Source of the DNA: an uncultured Acetatifactor sp.
GTDB taxonomy: Bacteria; Bacillota; Clostridia; Lachnospirales; Lachnospiraceae
Length of the DNA stretch: 47,775 bases
NCBI GenBank assembly: GCA_949840935.1
Contig: CATKXX010000021.1
Location: 1 to 47,775 of the forward strand
Reading direction: 5' to 3'
Positions 42,795 through 47,775 of the stretch are shown piece after piece. The notes under the pieces are model-generated. The model ran no database searches. It was not told the origin of the DNA and saw nothing but the letters and a program-made list of their open reading frames with translations. The translations under genes and the position numbers were made by a program. The number at the start of each line of letters is the position of its first letter. The stretch's first letter is position 1.

Positions 42795-42823
42795 ATTATA
42801 TCATTTTCGAAGAAAGTTTTCCA
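42795..42823 (-). promoter_or_regulatory. Promoter of the MCP gene
   Basis: Leftward -35 TGGAAA (42818-42823), 17-bp spacer, perfect -10 TATAAT (42795-42800), about 60 bases before the ATG. Confidence 0.7.
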
Positions 42824-42911
42824 GATGTTTCCGCAGTATTTCATTTTCAGCCCTTTCATTTTCAGCCATTTGGGCCATTTCATTCTCAGTCAGGCAGCCT
42901 GGTGTACTGGC

Positions 42912-42939
42912 TTGACATTACCGGGATATGGAATATACT
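42912..42939 (+). promoter_or_regulatory. Promoter of lrgAB
   Basis: Perfect -35 TTGACA (42912-42917), 16-bp spacer, -10 TATACT (42934-42939). It lies about 65 bases upstream of lrgA and diverges from the MCP promoter. Confidence 0.8.
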
Positions 42940-43005
42940 GGGATTAGCTCATTGCTCACAGGAATAAATGCGCGGGAATGCGCGGAAAGGTGAAAGGGTG
43001 TCCTG

Positions 43006-43458
43006 ATGAAATATCTACGTCAGTTTTGTATTATCCTGTTTATATCGTTTCTCGGAGAGCTGCTGCATATGCTCCTCCCCCTGCCCGTCCCCGCAAGCGT
43101 CTGGGGGCTTGTCCTGATGCTGGCCGCCCTCTGCACCGGTATACTAAAGGTATCCCAAATAAAGGAAACCGCCAGCTTCCTGATCGAGATCATGCCGGTA
43201 ATGTTCATCCCGGCGGCAGTGGGCTTACTGGACTCCTGGCCTTCTCTCAGGCCCGTATGGCTGCCCGTAATCCTGATCACGCTTCTCACCACCGTCATTG
43301 TAATGGCAGCCACGGGACTGGTGACACAGCTTCTGATCCGCAGCCCCCGGGGGAAGCGGGCAGCTCACAGGGAACCGGCAGAAACTCCCTCATCGGGGCA
43401 GGCCTCCCCGGCAGGCAGCAGGCGGCAGGATGAAAAGGAATGGAGGGAAAAGCCATGA
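43006..43458 (+). CDS. lrgA: CidA/LrgA family holin-like protein
   Basis: A 150-residue membrane protein with four helices (FCIILFISFLGELLHMLL, VWGLVLMLAALCTGIL, IEIMPVMFIPAAVGLL, VILITLLTTVIVMAATGL) and the family's PLPVPASVWGL motif. CidA/LrgA proteins are holin/antiholin-like, linked to murein hydrolase control or metabolite export. The hydrophilic tail of about 35 residues (from RSPRGKRAAH) is longer than usual. It overlaps lrgB by 4 bases. Confidence 0.93.
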   Translation: MKYLRQFCIILFISFLGELLHMLLPLPVPASVWGLVLMLAALCTGILKVSQIKETASFLIEIMPVMFIPAAVGLLDSWPSLRPVWLPVILITLLTTVIVMAATGLVTQLLIRSPRGKRAAHREPAETPSSGQASPAGSRRQDEKEWREKP

Positions 43459-44147
43459 AAGAATATCTGACATCCTCCGTCTTCTTCGGGGCCTTCATCA
43501 GCCTTGCCGCATATGAGACAGGCATGCTGTTAAAGAAGAAATTTAAGCTGGCAATCTTAAATCCCCTGCTGATCGGAACCATCTGTGTCATGGCCGTACT
43601 CCTGCTGCTGGATGTGGACTATCCCCGGTATAAGGAGGGGGCATCCTGCATCAGCTATCTGCTGACGCCCGCCACCGTATGCCTTGCGGTGCCCCTCTAT
43701 CAGCAGCTGCATCTTCTCAGGAAACACAAAAAGGCCGTGGCAGGAGGGATCCTATCCGGCGTACTGGCAAGCCTTCTCAGTGTGTTCCTGTTCTCAAAGC
43801 TGTTTGGATTCAACCACGAGCTGTATGTGACGCTGCTCCCCAAGTCCATCACCACGGCTATTGGCATGGGGGTATCCAGGGAGCTGGGCGGTATCGAGAC
43901 GGTCACGGTGGCTGTCATTATCGTCACCGGGATCTTCGGAAATGTGATTGCGGAATTTGTATGTAAGGCCTTCCGGATTCGGGAGCCTGTAGCCAAGGGC
44001 CTGGCACTGGGAACCGCCTCCCACGCCATCGGAACGGCTAAAGCCATGGAAATGGGCGAGGTGGAAGGCGCCATGGGCAGCCTTGCCATCGCCGTGGCAG
44101 GACTGCTGACCGTGTTTGGCGCTTCCCTGTTCGCCGGATTCCTGTGA
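43455..44147 (+). CDS. lrgB: LrgB family membrane protein
   Basis: A 230-residue LrgB/CidB: NPLLIGTICVMAVLLLL, TPATVCLAVPLYQQLHLLRKH, and the conserved LPKSITTAIGMGVSRELGG and GLALGTASHAIGTAKAMEMGE. The ATG at 43455 follows GGAGG and overlaps the lrgA stop (ATGA); an ATG five codons upstream is less likely. It works with LrgA. Confidence 0.95.
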   Translation: MKEYLTSSVFFGAFISLAAYETGMLLKKKFKLAILNPLLIGTICVMAVLLLLDVDYPRYKEGASCISYLLTPATVCLAVPLYQQLHLLRKHKKAVAGGILSGVLASLLSVFLFSKLFGFNHELYVTLLPKSITTAIGMGVSRELGGIETVTVAVIIVTGIFGNVIAEFVCKAFRIREPVAKGLALGTASHAIGTAKAMEMGEVEGAMGSLAIAVAGLLTVFGASLFAGFL

Positions 44148-44187
44148 CCTCTGGAAAAGATTCCACCTGTGCGTTTGGACGCTCCAA

Positions 44188-44278
44188 GGAGCATCCAAAC
44201 TGACTCTCACATTCACAAAACTCGCGCTTATGCGCTTATGCGTCTGCTTACGCATCCGCGTTTTGCTCATTTGAGAGA
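44188..44278 (-). repeat. 91-bp dispersed repeat, copy B
   Basis: The reverse complement matches 181-271 with roughly ten mismatches over 91 bp. It lies between convergent lrgB and the exporter gene, with a long hairpin directly at its edge. Confidence 0.8.
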
Positions 44279-44279
44279 G

Positions 44280-44347
44280 GGTTGCTAATCCAACGCCCCG
44301 CCTGCATTGCCATAAATGGCATGCAGACAGGTCATTGGACTGCAACC
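44280..44347. terminator. Long imperfect hairpin at the end of convergent genes
   Basis: Nested pairs are GGTTGC/GCAACC (44280-44285/44342-44347), CCAA/TTGG (44290-44293/44335-44338) and CTGCAT-T-GCCAT with ATGGC-ATGCAG (about 44302-44326). It overlaps the last codons of the exporter gene and abuts the dispersed repeat. There is no U-tract. Confidence 0.55.
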
Positions 44348-45120
44348 GCACAGGTGAAAAAATTCACCCCGAGAATCGCCGTTCCCAGCACTGCCAGAAC
44401 AACCCCTGCAGCACGGTTCAGGGTAACGGCGCTTGCTTTGTTGGCAAACCGGGCCGCAACCCTTGCCCACAAAAGCGTGGATGCCACGCAGAATACCAGG
44501 CACCACAGATCCGGCTTACCGCCGATGGCAAAATGGCTTACCGCTCCCGTAAACGCGGTGAAGGTCATAATAAACACACTGGTTCCCACGGCAGTCTTCA
44601 GCTCATAGCCCAAAACGCTCGTAAGGATCAGGAGCATCATCATACCGCCGCCCGCGCCGATAAAACCGCAGATAAACCCTACGACGATGCCGCAGACAAC
44701 GGACTGGACAAGCCTCTTTTTCCCGCTGACCTGGTTCATGGCCTCCCGGGTCGTCATGACCGGCTTCACAATGAACTTAATTCCCAGGAGCAAGGTCATA
44801 AATACGGAAAAGCTGCCCATGGTGGTATTGGGAACCCTGCTCGCCGCAAAGCTTCCCACCAGCGTAAACAGCAGCACCGTGACCATCATCACCAGCCCAT
44901 TACGGATATCCAGGTTCTTATTTTTCCCATAGGTGTAAGCACTTACGGCACTTGCCAGGACATCGCTTGCCAACGCTATCCCCACCGCCTCATAGGCCGG
45001 AAGGCCCAAAAAGGTGATCAGCATGGGGCTGATCACAGCTGCCGCGCTCATGCCCGCGAAACCCGTGCCCAGCCCGGCCCCTATCCCCGCGATAAAACAG
45101 ATCAGTAATTTGAATATCAT
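44332..45120 (-). CDS. TauE/SafE (TSUP) family sulfite/organosulfonate-type exporter
   Basis: A 262-residue protein with about eight membrane helices. TSUP features are the N-terminal GIGAGLGTGFAGMSAAAVISPML and the internal repeat VGFICGFIGAGGGMMMLLILTSVLG. These transporters move small anions such as sulfite or sulfonates; the substrate is unknown. It overlaps the MarR gene by 4 bases (ATGA), so the regulator and transporter share a transcript. Confidence 0.9.
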   Translation of the reverse strand: MIFKLLICFIAGIGAGLGTGFAGMSAAAVISPMLITFLGLPAYEAVGIALASDVLASAVSAYTYGKNKNLDIRNGLVMMVTVLLFTLVGSFAASRVPNTTMGSFSVFMTLLLGIKFIVKPVMTTREAMNQVSGKKRLVQSVVCGIVVGFICGFIGAGGGMMMLLILTSVLGYELKTAVGTSVFIMTFTAFTGAVSHFAIGGKPDLWCLVFCVASTLLWARVAARFANKASAVTLNRAAGVVLAVLGTAILGVNFFTCAVAVQ

Positions 45121-45560
45121 TCCGTCTTCTCCTTTAAACAGTTATTTATATTTTCCCACATGCGGCCAAAGTACCGCTTCATATTCTCAATTTCTTCCTC
45201 CGCAAAGCCCTCCAGTATGACAGCCAGAAAGCTTTCCTGGGCTTTTCTCCCGTCCGCAACAACGGGCTCGGCCAATTCGCATATTTTCAGATGCGCCGTC
45301 TTCTTATTCTCCCGGGAATATTCCTTTCTCAGAAAGCCCCGCCCCTCCAGGAGCTTAACGGAGGCGGACACCTGAGATTTAGAAAGATAGCGGATTTCAA
45401 TCATATCCGTAGCCGTGTCGTACAGCGGGTTGTTCGCCAGAAAGAGAAGGATGTCCAACTCCATCCGGGTAATCCCATGCTTCTCGCAGACCCTGCCGAC
45501 ACATTTGGAATAGAGCGCTTTGATGGCGTTTTGATGCTCCCACGGATTCAACGGTATCAT
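45117..45560 (-). CDS. MarR family transcriptional regulator
   Basis: A 147-residue winged-helix MarR protein: ITRMELDILLFLANNP, IRYLSKSQVSASVKLLEGRGFLRKEYSRENKKTAHL (recognition helix and wing), and a C-terminal dimerisation helix with EEEIENMKRYFGRMWENI. It probably controls its own operon with the exporter; a palindrome lies just downstream of the promoter. AGGAGG precedes the ATG. Confidence 0.92.
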   Translation of the reverse strand: MIPLNPWEHQNAIKALYSKCVGRVCEKHGITRMELDILLFLANNPLYDTATDMIEIRYLSKSQVSASVKLLEGRGFLRKEYSRENKKTAHLKICELAEPVVADGRKAQESFLAVILEGFAEEEIENMKRYFGRMWENINNCLKEKTE

Positions 45561-45577
45561 GGCGGCCTCCTGTTTTT

Positions 45578-45620
45578 GTTCGTTTTAGAACTATTTTATA
45601 CTTTTGGGGGGATATGTCAA
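45578..45620 (-). promoter_or_regulatory. Promoter and operator of the marR-exporter operon
   Basis: Leftward perfect -35 TTGACA (45615-45620), 16-bp spacer, -10 TAAAAT (45593-45598). An inverted repeat GTTC-GTTTTA-GAAC (45578-45591) follows at the expected start, a typical place for autorepression by MarR. Confidence 0.7.
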
Positions 45621-45739
45621 GGGGAATTTTTGACGTGAGTCATACTTGGAATGCATATGCAAAACGCAATATATCAAATCATAATAGTATAGATTCATGG
45701 AAAAAAGTATATAATATTAAAACAATACGAAATTATTTG

Positions 45740-45768
45740 TTGCATTTTGTTTTATCCAGTGATATAGT
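45740..45768 (+). promoter_or_regulatory. Promoter of the AAA-TOPRIM pair
   Basis: TTGCAT (45740-45745), 17-bp spacer, TATAGT (45763-45768), 33 bases before the ATG. The surrounding 45640-45800 stretch is markedly more AT-rich than the flanking core genome. Confidence 0.65.
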
Positions 45769-45801
45769 TTGAGTAGAATAAATCAAAAGGAGCATGTTAC
45801 C

Positions 45802-47088
45802 ATGAAGATACAAGCTGTATTGATAGATGGTTTCAAGAACCTGTCTGATGTAAAAATATCTTTTCATAATATTACCGCTCTGGTAGCACTTAATAATTTT
45901 GGCAAATCCAATGTCCTGTCCGGAATTGATTTTGGTTTGTCTTTTATCAAAGCGCCTGTCGAAGATAAGTTGGAAATGATGGCTAACTCCAGTTTTATCC
46001 CAGTCAATCAAAATATGCAGGGCAGGAATTACAAATTTGAAGTAGAAGTGTTAACCAGAGTTGCAGAATCAGAATTTCGCGTGCAGTACGGATATGAATT
46101 TTCATGGCAGTGTGATGAAGATGACGAACCTGAAATTGTTCAGGAGTATCTGAAAGTCAAACCGGACGAGAAGGGGCAAAAATATACACAGCTTATCAAC
46201 AGGACAAAAGAAGCCGCTTTGTATAAGAGCTCGGAAACAGGCAGGTGTACTTCGCAGATCAGGATATCAGCATCGGAACTTGTTGTAAATAAACTCAGGG
46301 CTTTTGATGAACTTTATTACGCAGAGATTATTTATAAGTTAAACAGTATGAAAATATACATGGAAAACAGCCTGGATGCAAAAAGTTTCTATCAACCGGA
46401 TCCAATTATCCGCAAAGGGTTTGAAAATGACATGATCAATGCGGATAATCTGCCGCGCATAATATTCAGCCTAAAGAAACAGGAGCCGGATAAGTTTGAA
46501 TTATTGAAAGACGTTTACTTTCAGCTGTTTCCAGATATCGAAGATATTATTGTAAGGGATTTCAAGCTTAACGCTGCAGGAAGCGATCATCTTCCCGATG
46601 ACGCGCCATTTATATTTACAAATTCCATCCATATCCTGTTTGTAAAAGATAGAAACCTGGCCAATCCGGTTAACTTCTCAATGATGTCAGACGGCGCAAA
46701 GAGGGTATTCATGATACTGACCAAAATAATAGTATCCAGCGTCAGCAATATCTCTTTGATAGCAATCGAGGAACCCGAAAATTCCGTTCATCCCGGTCTG
46801 TTTAAGGCATATATACAGATCATCAGTCAATTGTTAGGCAATTGTAAAGTCATTATTACCAGCCATTCCCCTTATATCATAAGCTATCTGAATCCGGCCT
46901 GGATCCATGTAGGCGTAAGCAGAAGGCCGGGAGTGGCAGAATTCTTTCCTTTCAAGAAATCCGGCCAGAAACAGCTGGAAAACGATGCCGAGGAATTTAA
47001 GATGAGTATGGGTGATTATCTGTTTTCAATGCTCGCCGATACGGAAAGTAATTTAGAGGACTATTTGGAGTGTGAGGCGAATGGATAA
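45802..47088 (+). CDS. AAA/ABC-type ATPase (OLD/AAA15-like), first gene of a defence-type pair
   Basis: 428 residues. N-terminal FKNLSDVKI with a Walker A-type loop LNNFGKSN (about 30-37), ABC-like signature SMMSDGAKR (about 293-301), Walker B LIAIEEPENSVHP (about 319-331) and a final ITSHSPYII (352-360). This is the layout of OLD/RecF-like ATPases found in phage-defence systems. AAAGGAG precedes the ATG at 45802. It overlaps the next gene by 8 bases. AT-richer codon usage than the core genes suggests recent acquisition. Confidence 0.85.
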   Translation: MKIQAVLIDGFKNLSDVKISFHNITALVALNNFGKSNVLSGIDFGLSFIKAPVEDKLEMMANSSFIPVNQNMQGRNYKFEVEVLTRVAESEFRVQYGYEFSWQCDEDDEPEIVQEYLKVKPDEKGQKYTQLINRTKEAALYKSSETGRCTSQIRISASELVVNKLRAFDELYYAEIIYKLNSMKIYMENSLDAKSFYQPDPIIRKGFENDMINADNLPRIIFSLKKQEPDKFELLKDVYFQLFPDIEDIIVRDFKLNAAGSDHLPDDAPFIFTNSIHILFVKDRNLANPVNFSMMSDGAKRVFMILTKIIVSSVSNISLIAIEEPENSVHPGLFKAYIQIISQLLGNCKVIITSHSPYIISYLNPAWIHVGVSRRPGVAEFFPFKKSGQKQLENDAEEFKMSMGDYLFSMLADTESNLEDYLECEANG

Positions 47089-47695
47089 ATGTCTGGTATT
47101 GTTCGTTGAAGGCGAGACTGAAATGGAATTTTATAAGCAGGTTGTTGCCTGTGCAAGGAAACAGCTCCCGGGGAAGATATTTGATACGGGTATCGAGTAC
47201 AGATGTATCAAGGGTATCGGCGGATTTAAAAATGATGTGATCAGGAAATTTGTAAAGGACATTAAGCCCAAATATGAAAGCAATTGTACCTTTACAGTTG
47301 CTTTATGTAGGGATACCGACGTTTTTGAATTTTCATCAAAGCCTCCTGTAAGATGGGATGAGGTAGAAAACGCTTTGCTTGAAAGCGGGGCATCCAAGGT
47401 AATACACATTGAAGCACGGCATTGTATAGAAGATTGGTTCCTTTATGATGTGGAAGGTATCAACGCGTTCCTCCGACTGAGTAAAAAAACGAAAGCTTCC
47501 GGAAAAAGTGGATACGAAAAGCTTCAATACTTGTACAAACAGGCTAATAAGGTTTATTACAAAGGGATAAAGAGCAATGGTATGATAGCGCATCTGGATA
47601 TGGCAAAAATTGCGAAAGCAGTAAAGGATCAGTTAAATCCTTTGTACCGGGACTGTCCCAAAGTTTGTGTAAACCTCCGAACTGATGTAAGATAA
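47081..47695 (+). CDS. TOPRIM-like effector, C-terminus disrupted by an IS element
   Basis: 204 codons. The start MDKCLVLFVEGETEMEFYKQ resembles TOPRIM/RloB/DUF4276-type proteins (Glu 10), followed by ALCRDTD (Asp 78 and 80) and IEARHCIEDWFLYD (Glu 117, Asp 118). Such proteins pair with AAA15/OLD ATPases as nuclease-like effectors. The last 15 codons coincide with an IS256-like terminus starting GGGACTGTCCC at 47649, so the native C-terminus is probably lost. The exact family is uncertain. Translation is coupled to the ATPase by an 8-base overlap. Confidence 0.65.
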   Translation: MDKCLVLFVEGETEMEFYKQVVACARKQLPGKIFDTGIEYRCIKGIGGFKNDVIRKFVKDIKPKYESNCTFTVALCRDTDVFEFSSKPPVRWDEVENALLESGASKVIHIEARHCIEDWFLYDVEGINAFLRLSKKTKASGKSGYEKLQYLYKQANKVYYKGIKSNGMIAHLDMAKIAKAVKDQLNPLYRDCPKVCVNLRTDVR

Positions 47696-47775
47696 CATTA
47701 CACAGTCTGGAGGTATTTTATTATGGCAAGAAGAAAAGAAAGCCCACAAAAAGCAGCCATGCGGGAAATGATGCG
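47649..47775 (+). mobile_element. IS256-like insertion sequence, left end (partial)
   Basis: GGGACTGTCCCAAAGTTTGT at 47649 resembles terminal repeats of IS256-family elements. It is followed at a normal distance by a ribosome binding site and a transposase-like start. It begins inside the TOPRIM gene. The right end lies outside the window, so the terminal repeat and target duplication cannot be checked here. Confidence 0.6.
47723..47775 (+). CDS. Probable IS256-family transposase, N-terminus (partial)
   Basis: TCTGGAGG precedes an ATG, and the first residues MARRKESPQKAAMREMM resemble the basic N-terminus of clostridial IS256-type (mutator) transposases. Only 17 full codons are visible, so the call depends on the adjacent IS-like terminus. 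Confidence 0.5.
   Translation, partial: MARRKESPQKAAMREMM

Noticed and set aside
42801..42878. 25-codon minus-strand ORF (MAQMAENERAENEI...) upstream of the MCP gene
   Set aside because: The sequence looks like a short coiled coil, but it has no ribosome binding site and overlaps the MCP promoter. It arises from a short tandem duplication of GCTGAAAATGAA.
1..47775. CRISPR arrays, tRNA and rRNA genes
   Set aside because: No regularly spaced direct repeats of CRISPR type and no cloverleaf or rRNA-like sequence were noticed on reading; a covariance-model scan would be decisive.

Overview
The window looks like a chromosomal segment of a spore-forming, anaerobic gut-type Firmicute of the family Lachnospiraceae (class Clostridia). 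The evidence is a complete spoIIIAA-spoIIIAH locus, the clostridial housekeeping string asp23-nusB-xseA-xseB-ispA-dxs-tlyA-nadK-argR-recN, AGGAGG-type ribosome binding sites, moderate GC content and many Cys-lipobox lipoproteins. No rRNA or tRNA genes and no CRISPR array were seen.

Left part (1-7.4 kb): the tail of an unknown gene, an AlkD-type DNA glycosylase, an rtcB2-prfH ribosome repair/rescue pair preceded by an unlisted 26-codon leader ORF and an attenuator-like hairpin, a coupled pair of lipoproteins (one with a solute-binding domain), and a divergent lipoprotein. The 418-bp divergent intergenic region holds helically phased heptamers and a hairpin-rich element that separates a strong Shine-Dalgarno from the lipoprotein start. 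Region 7.4-12.2 kb: a full hexuronate (unsaturated uronate) pathway, kduI-kduD-rpiB/dhuI-like-eda-kdgK, transcribed leftwards from one promoter with a cre-like operator. It carries two unrelated candidate isomerases for the same step.

Region 12.2-16.1 kb is accessory. An overlapping pair encodes a 37-kDa nucleoid-associated (NA37/YejK-like) protein and a RelA/SpoT synthetase-domain protein; I know of no described system with this pairing, and it is the best candidate here for a new stress, toxin-antitoxin or defence module. A divergent pair of DUF4230-like envelope proteins has a perfect 20-bp inverted repeat at the start of its transcript. Region 16.1-35 kb is core: DNA repair, arginine regulation, NADP supply, isoprenoid precursors, Exo VII, RF3, phosphopentomutase and the sporulation channel. 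Here SpoIIIAA has a 218-nt overlap with spoIIIAB and SpoIIIAF carries a 42-bp minisatellite.

Region 35-42.8 kb: a leftward set of envelope/signalling genes (MCP, G1P-dehydrogenase-like enzyme, unknown membrane protein, PilZ plus degenerate HD-GYP protein, transglutaminase-like protein). Region 42.9-47.8 kb: lrgAB, a MarR-TauE/SafE exporter operon, and an AAA ATPase plus TOPRIM-like gene pair typical of phage-defence modules. The second gene of that pair appears truncated by an IS256-like element whose transposase runs off the window. A 91-bp dispersed repeat occurs in opposite orientation at both ends of the window (181-271 and 44188-44278).
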